Origin: Gp6-AA40 sp963741135
GTDB lineage: Bacteria > Acidobacteriota > Vicinamibacteria > Vicinamibacterales > UBA2999
Direction: 5' to 3'
NCBI GenBank assembly: GCA_963741135.1
Contig: CAVUHC010000008.1
Coordinates: 496,001 to 560,000, forward strand
Length of the DNA: 64,000 bases
The notes beneath the pieces are model-generated. The model did no database searches. It worked only from the letters and a program-made list of their open reading frames with translations, and had not been told where the DNA came from. The translations under genes were made by a program, and so were the position numbers. Positions 9,207-18,180 of the stretch are shown here, in pieces. Numbering within the stretch: position 1 is the first letter of the stretch; each line of letters opens with the position of its first letter.

Positions 9207-11206
9207 TTACATCCTCGCCGGCACCTCGACTCCCATGAGATCGAGGGCTCTGGTCAACTGGGATCGCAGGTAGATTACTGCCGCTGCGCGCCAGCGTTTC
9301 ACATCATCGCGCTCCTCGTTCAGGATGTGCGCACTGTGATAGAACGCATTGAACGACTGTGCGAGCGTGAACGCGTACTTCGCAAGCACCGAAAATTCGA
9401 GCGATCGGACGACCTGCTCGACGATTTCATCCAGCCGTGACGCATCGAGAACAAGCGCCCACAGCTCGTGGCTGCCGTTCGTGCCGTCGAGCTCTCCGGT
9501 CGGGACGTCCCGGAGCGCCTTCAACAGCGTCGCTTCGTCGAGCCCATCGCGCTCCTGCAGTTTCCGAAAAATCTTGTTGGCCCGCACGACCGCGTACTGG
9601 ATGTACGGTCCGCTTTCTCCCTCGAAGTTGAGCGCCTCCTCGAGGTCGAACGCGATGACCTTGCCGCGCGAAAACTTGATCATGAAATAGCGCACCGCGG
9701 CGATCGCAATCATCCGCGAAATGCGCAGCGCGTCATCCTTGTCGAGCTCGGGGTTCCGTTTGCCGACTTGGCTGCCTGCGGAGCGGATCAGCGTGTCGAG
9801 CAGGTCGTCCGCCTTGACGCCCAGCCCCTTGCGTCCCGACACCTCGACGAATGGCCGCTTCGCGTCTTCGGAGTCGGGTGGCGGCGCGTAGCCCAGCTCG
9901 CGTGCCGTCGCGTGAGAGAGCGCCACCATCTCGTACGAGAAGTGATGCGACCGCCCCGCCCCTTCTGGATGTCCCACCGCAATGAGCGCCTGCTTCAGCA
10001 GCTTCTGCAGATACGACTGCCGTACGTCGATGACGTTGTAGACATACGCGGCGCCGCCGAACTCCGGGTGGTTGCCTTCGCCGCCGGTCGTGCACGTCGC
10101 CCAGAGCGGTCCGTGTGGCCGAGTCGTGAAGACGCGATAGTGAAAGTCCTTCCCGAGCAGTCCAAGCTTCCAGAACTGATACGCGATGTCTTTGCCGACG
10201 TACGTCACGACCCCATTCGATCGGACGATGACCTTCTCGCGCTCTTCTCCTCGTCCTCATCCTCCTTGGGACTTGCCTCCACATCGTCCTGGATGGGCAT
10301 CACCCAGCATCCCGCAAGGCGTCCTTCGGTCTGAAGGTAGACGGCGCCCTTGGCTTTGAGTACCTCGAATGCCTGCGCCCAGAATCTGAGCCGCAGAATG
10401 TCTCCCTCCCACGTGAGGAGGTCGTAATCGACGTTCATGCGTGCCATCGTTTTCAGATGGCATCGGACGACCCGGTCGGCGATGAAAGCGGCAATTTCGG
10501 CGTTCTCGTTGCCGCCATGCTCGATATCGTGGAGTGTCTCGCCGCGGACCGCGAGGCGCTCCTTGTCCTGCCCGTACCACTCCGTCACCCTGGCGTACAG
10601 ATCCCAGCAGTAGTAATCGAACTGCGTCGTGTCGGCGATCTGGCGGATCTCCTCGAGCGTCCTTCCCTCGATCACGCGGAAGCCGACAACCACGTCGGCC
10701 ACCTGAACACCGGTGTCGTCGATGTAATTCTGCACTTCAACCGGAATGCCGCGGAAACGCAGCACGCGCACCAGCGTATCGCCCAGCGCGGAGTTACGGA
10801 GGTGGCCGATATGCGCTGCCTTGTTCGGATTGATGGCCGTGTGCTCGACGATGGCTTTGGCCGCTGACGGTCGTGGCGGCGCGGGCTCCGGCGAGAGGCG
10901 CGAGAGCAGGAAGTCCCGGCGCTCGAGAAAGAAATTGAGATAACCGTTGGGAGCCGCGGCGACCTGCCTGATGCCCTCGAGCGATCCGAACGCACCTGCG
11001 ATCTCCTGCGCGATGGCGCGAGGGGCCTTGCGGAGACGGCGGGCGAGCTCGAAGGCGACCGGAGTGCCAAGGTCACCGAGCTCGCGGTTCGGTGGATACT
11101 CGAGGGCGATCGGCGGCGCCGTAGAAGACGACTCGTCGAGCGAGTACAGCGTCGTCAGCAGTCGCGCGACGTGCGCACGAAGACGGTCCTGAACGGGAAG
11201 AATCAT
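9207..11206 (-). CDS. argS: Arginine--tRNA ligase (one frameshift)
   Basis: Class I synthetase that charges tRNA-Arg. From the start at 11206 (MILPVQDRLRAHVARLL) come the N-terminal ArgS additional domain, the HIGH-type motif AHIGHLRNSALGDTLVRVL, NYIDDTGVQVADV, and the catalytic domain. The frame changes near 10235; expected joining is ...EEREKVIVRSNGVVTYVGKD. After it come DIAYQFWKLGLL and the C-terminal anticodon domain ending LDLMGVEVPARM. The open frame continues upstream through a repeat, but the methionine at 11206 fits the family. The frameshift is most likely a lost base. Confidence 0.9.
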
Positions 11207-11256
11207 TCGTGATCGACGATTGGTGATGTGCGATTCGTGATTTGCGATTGCGATCC
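11207..11256. repeat. GATTCGTGATTT-type short repeat
   Basis: Degenerate units (GATTGGTGAT, GATTCGTGAT, TTGCGATTGCGAT) directly upstream of the argS start on the minus strand. The unit resembles the GTGATTGGTGATTAG array at 29533-29618. Confidence 0.6.
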
Positions 11257-11273
11257 CGGTGCGGTACGCTTCC

Positions 11274-11510
11274 CTACGCTGAGCGCGGCACGCCGTCCGC
11301 GGCACGCCGGGCCCGCTCGTAATCGCCGGGCGTGTTCACGTTGGTCAGCAATCGTCCGTCCGGGTCGAAAGGAGCCACCTCATCGGGGCCGATGTCGCAC
11401 ACCTGCAGATCGCTGAGCGCATCCGCGATGCGCAGAGCGCCGGCATCGGTTCGTGTCTTCAGCGATCGCCGATCCTGCGATGGTACGATGCGCACAACTG
11501 CGGTCCACAT
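11274..11510 (-). pseudogene. MobA-like molybdenum cofactor guanylyltransferase, C-terminal remnant
   Basis: The last 60 or so codons match the end of MobA-type nucleotidyltransferases: TDAGALRIADALSDLQV and then FDPDGRLLTNVNTPGDYERA. The normal N-terminal part with the LAGGxSxRMG loop is absent; upstream sequence is a repeat hairpin (11511-11603). The gene looks truncated exactly at the repeat, so it is probably dead. Confidence 0.65.
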
Positions 11511-11603
11511 CAGTTCGCAGTGGGCAGCAGGCAGTGGGCAGTGGGGGCTTCGCATCCGCGGGCCAGACCTGCCTGCCGCCGGCTGCCGGCTGCCGACTGC
11601 GGT
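11511..11603. repeat. GGCAGT-type repeat hairpin
   Basis: Left arm 11511-11547 (CAGTTCGCAGTGGGCAGCAGGCAGTGGGCAGT...) and right arm 11567-11602 (CCTGCCTGCCGCCGGCTGCCGGCTGCC...) are imperfect reverse complements built of 6-7 bp units. It separates the mobA remnant from the next, divergent gene. Confidence 0.7.
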
Positions 11604-11626
11604 AACGTTATCAGAAAACGCTACGC

Positions 11627-12211
11627 ATGACTGATGCTGGCATCGGGCGCCTGCTCGTCGCGAGCCTGCACCAGGGCATCGCCGACTTGCTGCCAACGAG
11701 GCTCGAGTTCTACGAGTCATGGCTCAATCCGTCCGGCCTCCGCGACGGACGGATCGGCCTTGCGCCGCTCGCCGCGGTGCTCAGCTTTTTACGCCTGGAA
11801 GGCGAGCCGTACAGGCTCATCGCGGGACGGGCTGGCGAATACACCGCGGAATGGACAGTAGCCGACCTGCCGGGGTTTCAGCGCGCGCTCATCCGCGCCG
11901 CGCCGACCGGCGTGCGGGTGCACCTCGTGATGCGCCTCGCGCGCAAGATGATCCGGACCACATATAAGGGCAGCCGCGCGATCGTGCGCTGGCGGAAGGG
12001 AGTGGGAGCCATCGATATTCGAGGCTCGATCTTCTGCGAGGTGCGCGATCGGACCGAGCAGCCGCTCTGCGAGTTCTACGCGTCGGCGATCCGCCGCCTG
12101 ATGTACCTCTTCGACCTCGACGTCGAAGTGGGGACGGAGCAGTGCCGGGCGACGGGCGCCGGTCAGTGCCTGATGTCGGTGTTGGTCAGACCGGCGAAAG
12201 TGGCAGGATGA
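11627..12211 (+). CDS. V4R-like hypothetical protein
   Basis: A 194-residue soluble protein. Its C-terminus (EFYASAIRRLMYLFDLD then EQCRATGAGQCLMSVLV) resembles the small-molecule-binding V4R/4-vinyl-reductase fold with its paired C-terminal cysteines, also related to haem-NO-binding proteins. I cannot name a ligand. The stop codon overlaps the start of the TPR gene (ATGA), so the two are probably co-translated. Confidence 0.6.
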   Translation: MTDAGIGRLLVASLHQGIADLLPTRLEFYESWLNPSGLRDGRIGLAPLAAVLSFLRLEGEPYRLIAGRAGEYTAEWTVADLPGFQRALIRAAPTGVRVHLVMRLARKMIRTTYKGSRAIVRWRKGVGAIDIRGSIFCEVRDRTEQPLCEFYASAIRRLMYLFDLDVEVGTEQCRATGAGQCLMSVLVRPAKVAG

Positions 12212-13887
12212 CAAAATGCAAAATGCAAAATGCAAAATGCAAACGCTCTTCGGGCCGGGCGTGCACTGTTTTCATTGTTCGCACTGTTTGCATTTTGCAT
12301 TTTGCATTTTGCATTACGACGAGTACAGCGCAATCACTCGCGCCCGTCGACGCGGGGCAGCTGATCATTCCTTTTGAAAACGCGACGCGTGAGCCGCGGC
12401 TGTATTGGCTGGCGGAAGCCTCCGCGGTCGTGCTCACTGACGATCTCGTCGCGCTTGGCGCGCAGGCCCTCTCGCGAGACGATCGTCTTCACGCGTTCGA
12501 ACAGCTTCGCGTGCCGCCCGTTGCAACCCTGAGCGACGCCACCATCATCCGTGTGGCTCAGGTCGTCGGCGCATCGCAGGTGGTTGTCGGCGCCTACGAG
12601 GTGAAGGCCGGCACGCTGACCGTTCGTGCCCGCGCCATCCGTCTCGACACCGGCCGCATGTTCCCGGAGATTGTCGAGAGCGGTCCGCTGAACGATTTCT
12701 TTGCCGTCTACGCGCGCGTCGCGCGCCGGCTCGCGCCCGATTCCACAGTCTCCACGGAGCAGATGGAGCGGGGTCACCCGTCGCTGTCTGCATTCGAGCA
12801 GTACGTGAAGGGCGTGCTGGCCGGGAACCCGGCGACCCAGGTGGCGTTCCTCAAGGAAGCGCTGCGGCTTTCTCCAGACTTTCAACGCGCACGCCTTTCC
12901 CTCTGGAATGTCTACACCGAGCAGAGCGAACACCAGCAGGCGCTCGACATCGTCCGCCCGGTGCCGGGCGATCACCCGCTATCACGAAACGCCAGGTTTC
13001 TCGGCGCCGTGTCCCTCATCCACCTCGCTCGCAACGCGGACGCGTTTGCGGTCTTGACGGAGTTGAACCGGGAAAAGGCGGACGCGACGCTGCTCAACGA
13101 CATGGGGGTCGCGCAGCTCCGGCGGCCCGCGGCCTCGACGGCCGGCATCTCTGCTGCGTCGGTCTTCAAGGAGGCCGTGCTCGCAAGCCCGAACGATGCG
13201 GACCTCTCCTTCAACCTCGGATACGCCTACTGGCTGGCGCGGGACACGCCCAACGCCGTCATCTGGCTGCGCGAAGCGGTTCGCCGCAACCCCGCTGACG
13301 ATGCTGCGCACTACGTGCTGGGGGTTGCACTGCAGACGTCTGGGAATGCATCCGAAGGGCAGCGGGAGAAGGATCTCGCGAAGCGGCTGTCCTCGACGTA
13401 TGTGGATTGGGAGGCGAAGCAGCCCGGGACGAACACCGTACCCGGAGGCCTCGAGCGGATCAAGATGGCGCTCGATGCCGCAAACTCGCCTCGGGTCGAG
13501 GACACGCTCGTGGCGGCGGAGCAGCGCGATCAACGCGAGCTGGCCGCGTTCCATCTCGACGCGGGCCGCCGGCTGTATCAGGCGGAGCGCGACGCGGAGG
13601 CGATCGCTGAGCTGCGGCGGGCGATCTACCTCTCGCCGTACGACCGCGCCGCGCACCTGCTTCTGGGCCGCTTGTATCTACGCGACGGGCGCATGCGGGA
13701 TGCGATCGATGAGCTGAAAATCTCGATTTGGAGCGACGACCAGATCGATGCGCGCCTGGCGCTTGCCGATGCGTACACCCAGGCGAGGGACGTTGCGGCG
13801 GCGCGTGCCGAGCTGCAGATTGTGTTGACCCGCGATCCCGCGAACGCCGACGCGCGGCGTGCGCTCGATCGGCTTCCAGCTCCGTAA
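12208..13887 (+). CDS. Exported TPR-repeat protein
   Basis: A 559-residue protein with several tetratricopeptide repeats (about residues 200-540; for example DLSFNLGYAYWLARDTPNAV and AAHLLLGRLYLRDGRM). TPRs mediate protein contacts; the partner is unknown. The first 120 residues after the leader resemble the TolB/CsgG-type FENATREPRLYWLAEASAVVLTDDL region seen in acidobacterial TPR proteins. Start ATG 12208 overlaps the upstream stop. Oddly, the N-terminus is encoded by a repeat hairpin: the left arm gives KCKMQNAKCK and the right arm the hydrophobic CILHFAFCI, which together look like a signal peptide ending near STAQS. Confidence 0.8.
   Translation: MTKCKMQNAKCKRSSGRACTVFIVRTVCILHFAFCITTSTAQSLAPVDAGQLIIPFENATREPRLYWLAEASAVVLTDDLVALGAQALSRDDRLHAFEQLRVPPVATLSDATIIRVAQVVGASQVVVGAYEVKAGTLTVRARAIRLDTGRMFPEIVESGPLNDFFAVYARVARRLAPDSTVSTEQMERGHPSLSAFEQYVKGVLAGNPATQVAFLKEALRLSPDFQRARLSLWNVYTEQSEHQQALDIVRPVPGDHPLSRNARFLGAVSLIHLARNADAFAVLTELNREKADATLLNDMGVAQLRRPAASTAGISAASVFKEAVLASPNDADLSFNLGYAYWLARDTPNAVIWLREAVRRNPADDAAHYVLGVALQTSGNASEGQREKDLAKRLSSTYVDWEAKQPGTNTVPGGLERIKMALDAANSPRVEDTLVAAEQRDQRELAAFHLDAGRRLYQAERDAEAIAELRRAIYLSPYDRAAHLLLGRLYLRDGRMRDAIDELKISIWSDDQIDARLALADAYTQARDVAAARAELQIVLTRDPANADARRALDRLPAP
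12215..12315. repeat. AATGCAA repeat hairpin inside the TPR gene leader
   Basis: A perfect 30-bp inverted repeat: arm 12215-12244 (AATGCAAA units) and arm 12286-12315 (TTTGCATT units), with a 41-nt loop. It lies within the first codons of the TPR gene. Almost the same arms, with a different loop, occur at 47671-47774, and a degenerate version at 32193-32266. Confidence 0.92.
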
Positions 13888-13949
13888 CCGCGCGCGAAAA
13901 AATCGAATCACGTTTCGTCATCGCGTGCTACACTTCGTCCATTCAAAGA

Positions 13950-14660
13950 ATGGCTGATGAGGGACAACGCGAGATTCAGCTGAACGGAAAGCAGCTGGTC
14001 TTCCTCTTCATGGCCTCCACCGTCGTCGCGGTGGTGATCTTCCTGTGCGGCGTCATGGTGGGCCGCGGCGTCCGCGCACAGCGTGCGAGCGAAGTAACCG
14101 AGGCGTCGGTCGATGCCTTAACCGACCCCACTGAGTCGACGCACACCCCCGCGGCAGTAGCGACGACCGCCCCTGCTTCCTCGAGCAATACACCCGTCGC
14201 CTCGCAGGAAAGGCTGACATACCCCGATCGTCTCGAGGGGCAGGAGCCTCCGGACGAAACATTCAAACGACCGGTCGCGCCTGCGGCTTCGGTTGCTCCG
14301 CGGCCCGCTGTGCGCACGCCGGTGGTCCCGCTTTCGGTGCCCGGGAAACCAGCGCCGGCAACTCCATCAACGCGATTGAGTGCGGCGCCCACCAATACGG
14401 CGCTGTCGCAGATCCCGGGCGAACCTGCGGGGAAAGGGTTCGTCGTGCAGGTCGCGGCGGTTAACGATCGTGGTGAAGCCGAGACGATTGCGCGTCGTCT
14501 CGCCGGCAAGGGCTATCCGTCGTTTGTCACCGTGCCTGGCTCCGGGACGCCGCGGATGTTCCGCGTCCGCATCGGGAAATACACCGACCGGCGCCAGGCT
14601 GAAACGATTGCGACCCGCCTCCAACGAGAAGAGCAGTTCAAGCCCTGGATCACGCGCTAG
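13950..14660 (+). CDS. SPOR domain membrane protein
   Basis: A 236-residue single-pass inner-membrane protein: cytoplasmic N-terminus, one membrane helix (about residues 16-36, LVFLFMASTVVAVVIFLCGV), a long Pro/Thr/Ala-rich periplasmic linker, and a C-terminal SPOR domain (FVVQVAAVNDRGEAETIARR ... FRVRIGKYTDRRQAE). SPOR domains bind denuded peptidoglycan at the division septum, so a role in cell division or wall growth is likely. Confidence 0.88.
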   Translation: MADEGQREIQLNGKQLVFLFMASTVVAVVIFLCGVMVGRGVRAQRASEVTEASVDALTDPTESTHTPAAVATTAPASSSNTPVASQERLTYPDRLEGQEPPDETFKRPVAPAASVAPRPAVRTPVVPLSVPGKPAPATPSTRLSAAPTNTALSQIPGEPAGKGFVVQVAAVNDRGEAETIARRLAGKGYPSFVTVPGSGTPRMFRVRIGKYTDRRQAETIATRLQREEQFKPWITR

Positions 14661-14947
14661 CGCTCGCCAGCGCGCTGTCGTTCATTCTTCTCAGGTCATC
14701 ACATAGAGATCGCCTTCGGTTCTCCGTTCTCTGTTCGTGTTCGAGTTCGTCGCAGCTCGCACGACGATGGAAGAGAAACGGCGCGAAGAGCCCTCGCCCT
14801 TTGAGGTACTGCTAGTTGCCGAGAGTCCAGGCCCAGTTACCCACAACGGGCGGGATGAAAGTCATACCTCACCACACGTTTGAGAACTGCCCACATCCGC
14901 TGCACCGTCCTGCGAGACTGGCAGTTTGCGGTCCGCACTTTCGGTCG
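14661..14947. other. Non-coding gap
   Basis: About 290 bases between convergent genes. A 38-codon frame from 14767 has no recognisable features and I do not call it. An imperfect hairpin around AGCGCTCGCCAGCGCGCTG just after the SPOR stop (14658-14678) could end transcription. Confidence 0.4.
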
Positions 14948-15136
14948 TCAGTTTGACCTGGCTCGTGGCAAATTGGTCAAGTTCGTTTGAATGATGGCCA
15001 GGTTCGTCCCGATCACGTAGAGGGCTTGCCAGTGAGGCTTGCCGACCATCTCCTTGACTTGTCGTTCAATGGCTTTAACAGCTCTCATGATTTCGTCCCG
15101 CTGGTCGCGGCTGAGCACAAATTCTACGTTTGTCAT
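14948..15136 (-). CDS. Small hypothetical helical protein
   Basis: A 62-residue protein starting MTNVEFVLSRDQRDEIMRAV. It is mostly helical and charged, with a possible coiled coil from residues 8-30. Function unknown. The GATCCCC repeat array sits directly upstream of the start. Start ATG 15136 is preferred because further upstream the frame would translate the repeat. Confidence 0.5.
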   Translation of the reverse strand: MTNVEFVLSRDQRDEIMRAVKAIERQVKEMVGKPHWQALYVIGTNLAIIQTNLTNLPRARSN

Positions 15137-15138
15137 TT

Positions 15139-15168
15139 CCGATCCCCGATCCCCGATCCCCGATCCCC
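15139..15168. repeat. GATCCCC tandem array
   Basis: Four copies of a 7-bp GATCCCC unit, immediately upstream of the small gene on the minus strand. The same unit occurs at 38761-38790 and, in reverse sense, inside the PfkB kinase gene at 40379-40409. Confidence 0.85.
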
Positions 15169-15269
15169 TCTCCATTCGTAGTGGATGTCGATTTCGCGGC
15201 TCCCCGTTCGACCTATCAGTGGGGAAGTCATAGCTAGAATCGCGTCCGTCCCGAAAGGAAAATGACTCC

Positions 15270-15692
15270 ATGAAACTACTCACTTATCTCAACTATGGCG
15301 GTAACTGCGCTCAGGCATTCCGTTTTTACGAACAGCATCTTGGCGCAAAAATCACGATGATGATGACTCACGGCGAAGCACCGAATGCAACCGACGTGGC
15401 GCCCGATTGGAAAAACGCCATTCTGCATGCCCGTATGACCATCGGAGAGACGGAGCTCCTCGGTGCTGACATCCCGCCCGACCGTTTCCAGCCGATGCGC
15501 AGCGCCTACCTGACTCTCATCGTCAACAGCACAGACGAGGCCGAGCGCATTTATGCCTTGCTCACCGACGGCGGTGAGATCTTCATGAAGATGGAGGAGA
15601 CTTTTTTCGCCTTCCGCTTTGCGATGTTCCGGGACAGGTTCGGCACGTCCTGGATGCTCCTCCACGAACGTCCGATGCCGCAGAGCGCCTGA
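15270..15692 (+). CDS. VOC family protein, PhnB-like
   Basis: A 140-residue single-domain vicinal-oxygen-chelate/glyoxalase-fold protein of the PhnB/3-demethylubiquinone methyltransferase-like group. It shows YLNYGGNCAQAFRFYEQHLGAKI, VNSTDEAERIYALLTDGGEI and the C-terminal FRDRFGTSWMLLHE. Function of such proteins is usually unknown. A GAAAGGA ribosome-binding site lies about 10 bases before ATG 15270. Confidence 0.85.
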   Translation: MKLLTYLNYGGNCAQAFRFYEQHLGAKITMMMTHGEAPNATDVAPDWKNAILHARMTIGETELLGADIPPDRFQPMRSAYLTLIVNSTDEAERIYALLTDGGEIFMKMEETFFAFRFAMFRDRFGTSWMLLHERPMPQSA

Positions 15693-15739
15693 CAGGGCGT
15701 GTCGGTCGAATGCGGCACGATCGCGTCGAATAGTGATGC

Positions 15740-16501
15740 TTAGATTCCCGCGTACCAGGAATATCCAAGCTCCGGCGATATCGATCCCAGTCCCCGTCCA
15801 ATGTCTTTCAAGGAATCGACCACCGTAATCTGGCGCAGGTACTTGAGGCTCTTGTATCCAAGCTGGCGTGGCACGCGCAGGCGGACCGGCGCGCCGTGAG
15901 GCGTCGGCAGCTCGCCCCCATTCATCCCGTACGCGAGCAGCGTCTGTGGATGCCACGCGTCAGCCATGTCGAGGCTTTCCCAGAGATCGTCGAACGCAAA
16001 GAACACAACGTACTTCGCGCGCGGGCTGACACCAACCGTGTTCAAGACGTCCGAGAGCGGGACGCCGATCCATTCGGCAATGAACGACCATCCTTCTTCG
16101 CATGCCTGGTGGGTGATCTGACGGCTGACGGGGAAGTGATGCAGGTCTGCCAGCGAGAACGATGCCGGCCGCGCGACGAGACCGTCAAGTTCCAGGCGCC
16201 AATCACGGAACGTCCCGGCGAGCAGCTGCTGGTAGTCAAACGTCAATGGTGCCGGGCCATTGATCGGAGCGACGGTCGAGATCTGGCTCGCGCTGAATTC
16301 ACGGGCGAGTGAGCCGCGAGAGGTCAGTAGGCGCTGCGACGCATACGTCAGCGTTTCGCCGACGCCGTAAATGCCGCGGTGATCCGGCGGAATCAATCCG
16401 TATTCACCGGCGACGCGCGCAGCCACCGCGAGCCCGGACACGCCCGCGATGGCAGTCAGTCCGGTCGTCATCAGCCTTCGGCGCGTCAGAAGCCGGCTCA
16501 T
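15740..16501 (-). CDS. Molybdopterin-dependent oxidoreductase, sulphite oxidase family (MsrP-like)
   Basis: A 253-residue exported molybdoenzyme. The N-terminus MSRLLTRRRLMTTGLTAIAG is a Tat-like leader. The conserved cysteine that binds the molybdenum is Cys134 in ITHQACEEGWSFIAEWIGV, and HGAPVRLRVPRQLGYKSLK is the family C-terminal motif. MsrP reduces methionine sulphoxide in the periplasm; related proteins oxidise sulphite, and the substrate cannot be set here. It overlaps the upstream cytochrome b gene by 4 bases, so the two likely form an electron-transfer pair. Confidence 0.87.
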   Translation of the reverse strand: MSRLLTRRRLMTTGLTAIAGVSGLAVAARVAGEYGLIPPDHRGIYGVGETLTYASQRLLTSRGSLAREFSASQISTVAPINGPAPLTFDYQQLLAGTFRDWRLELDGLVARPASFSLADLHHFPVSRQITHQACEEGWSFIAEWIGVPLSDVLNTVGVSPRAKYVVFFAFDDLWESLDMADAWHPQTLLAYGMNGGELPTPHGAPVRLRVPRQLGYKSLKYLRQITVVDSLKDIGRGLGSISPELGYSWYAGI

Positions 16502-17097
16502 GTCCGGCTCTCTCGAGCGAGACGCTCGCCGCCCAGGATCATTGAGGTGACCTGCCGGCTGAACCCCGCGAGCGCCACCATGACGACATGACCGATGACA
16601 AAGAGCACGAGCAGGCTCGCCACGATAAAGTGAATCGTGCGCGCCGATTGCTGCCCGCCGAGCGCAGTCACGAGACCCGGGAAGACGGATGTGATCGCCG
16701 GCGACATCGCGAATCCAGTCCAGATCATCGACGGAAACAGCACGAACACAACGGTCGTGTACGTGACTCGCTGCGGAAGCGTGTACTTTGGCGGCTCCGC
16801 AGGGCGAAACCAATCATTTCTGAAATGACAGGCCGCCATGCCACCCAACACGTACGCCATGCCGGCGAGGACACTGATCCACGCAGACAGAAAGTGCAGG
16901 TAGCGTCCCCAGCCTGACTGGCCTGTCAGCAGCATCGGCAGCGGAAGATCGACGATCGAAGGCGTGCCAAGGGCGCCGGTCTCGCCCCAGTACAAACGCG
17001 GATGGGCGAGCAGGATGGCAATACCGCTGACAGCGAGCGCTGCGAAGCTCGCTGCGGTGAGCCAGTGCGTGACGCGAACGAGCGCCGAATGCCGCAT
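16498..17097 (-). CDS. Cytochrome b561-type membrane subunit
   Basis: A 199-residue membrane protein with about four to five helices and conserved histidines near the N-terminus (VTHWLTA), in the second helix (YLHFLSAW) and late (IHFIVASLLVLFVIGHVVM), as expected for two haem b groups. It probably passes electrons from quinol to the neighbouring molybdoenzyme, which starts within its stop codon. It plays the MsrQ role although the sequence looks more like the cytochrome b561/hydrogenase b-subunit family. Confidence 0.85.
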   Translation of the reverse strand: MRHSALVRVTHWLTAASFAALAVSGIAILLAHPRLYWGETGALGTPSIVDLPLPMLLTGQSGWGRYLHFLSAWISVLAGMAYVLGGMAACHFRNDWFRPAEPPKYTLPQRVTYTTVVFVLFPSMIWTGFAMSPAITSVFPGLVTALGGQQSARTIHFIVASLLVLFVIGHVVMVALAGFSRQVTSMILGGERLARESRT

Positions 17098-17180
17098 GCG
17101 AACATTCTACGGCCTCCTCAACGGCGTTTGGGTGCTGCACTTGGTTTCGTGTATCCGCTTCTGCCGCCGGAACAGCACTA

Positions 17181-17308
17181 GAAAACTTGACCACCTGAAT
17201 TCCAGCCAATTGAGTCAAGTTTTCTCGCCCCGCGAAGCGGGGCAAAGAGATACTGCCACTAGCGAGGCGGAGCCACATGCTCGGCGGTCTGAGGCGTAGC
17301 CTCGCTAG
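17181..17308. repeat. Cluster of three inverted repeats in a non-coding gap
   Basis: The 305-base gap 17098-17402 has no gene. It holds GAAAACTTGAC (17181-17191) pairing with GTCAAGTTTTC (17214-17224), the short hairpin GCCCCGCGAAGCGGGGC at about 17227-17243, and CTAGCGAGGC (17259-17268) pairing with GCCTCGCTAG (17299-17308). They may end transcription of the lipoprotein gene, or be a small mobile remnant. Confidence 0.65.
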
Positions 17309-17402
17309 CTGTTTGCAGATGTCCGGAACGGTTTAGGGGCCTCGAGTCCGGCATCGGGGCAGTGAGTCGGGGAGCGGTAGACTCGCGTCGCGCGCCCGTA
17401 GA

Positions 17403-18050
17403 TCAGTGAACGTTCGCTTTGATCGGTTTCGCGATGTTCCCCGGATCGTTCTGGTAGTCTCGGCTTTCATCGGGGCAGCTCAAATCTCCGCCGGGTGTGC
17501 CGGTGCGATTCCACGCCTCACGGATGTACACCTGCCAGTCGCGGTCGTTCGCGGGGTAGCTTTCCCGTCCAGTCGGATCTCCGCAGGTTTGCGCGCTGAC
17601 GGACTGGCCCGGGCCCATCACCACCACCGCGCCACGCCGAAGGGTGCATTGGGCGACCCACTGCAAAGTGTCCCACTGCACGCACACTTCATAGCGACGG
17701 CGGAAACCGGCAAGCGTCCCTGATGGACGGTCGAAAGTCCACCACTGACCTATTCTCGACGTGCGTCCCTGCGCATCGCGTACGGTCGGACCAGCCCAGA
17801 GTCGGTAGACCGCCAGATCGCGTGTGAGCCTCACGACGAAGGGCTTCGAAATTTTTCCGTTGCCGGGATTCCCCGTGGCGTCCGTCGCGTCTACGGTCGC
17901 GTGGTCTTTCTCGTGGGGCCCGACTAATTCAAGCGATGACGCCAGCGCTCGAGATACCTCTATCGTCTCGCCCGATGGACCATGCAACGGCACCCGGTGA
18001 ACGCAGCCGGCGAGCACGAGGAGGGCAAACACAACGCGCACACGCTGCAT
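17403..18050 (-). CDS. Putative lipoprotein of unknown function
   Basis: A 216-residue protein starting MQRVRVVFALLVLAGCVHRV: a lipoprotein leader with lipobox LAGC, so it is probably anchored in the envelope. The mature part has several cysteines (YEVCVQWDTLQWVAQC, SAQTCGDPTG, LSCPDES) that could form disulphides. I do not recognise the family. Confidence 0.65.
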   Translation of the reverse strand: MQRVRVVFALLVLAGCVHRVPLHGPSGETIEVSRALASSLELVGPHEKDHATVDATDATGNPGNGKISKPFVVRLTRDLAVYRLWAGPTVRDAQGRTSRIGQWWTFDRPSGTLAGFRRRYEVCVQWDTLQWVAQCTLRRGAVVVMGPGQSVSAQTCGDPTGRESYPANDRDWQVYIREAWNRTGTPGGDLSCPDESRDYQNDPGNIAKPIKANVH

Positions 18051-18059
18051 GTCGTAGCC

Positions 18060-18150
18060 TTTCTGATCGCGACAGCCGTGGTGACGGTGCTCGCGTACCA
18101 CGGCCTGAAGTCGTATCGCTGCCCCTTCGCGTTCCGAAATGCAGACCACG
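18060..18150 (+). pseudogene. DUF6010 gene fragment (internally deleted copy)
   Basis: The plus strand reads AVVTVLAYHGLKSYR, then CPFAFRNAD. The intact DUF6010 gene downstream (19228-19644) has AVVTMLAYHGLKSYR at about 19391 and, 160 bases later, the DNA GCCCCTTCGCCTTCCG. The fragment thus joins two separate pieces of that gene at SYR/C. It lies antisense to nothing and just beyond the lipoprotein start. Confidence 0.6.
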
Positions 18151-18180
18151 AGGCCGAATCGATCGCGACCGTCTCGACGC

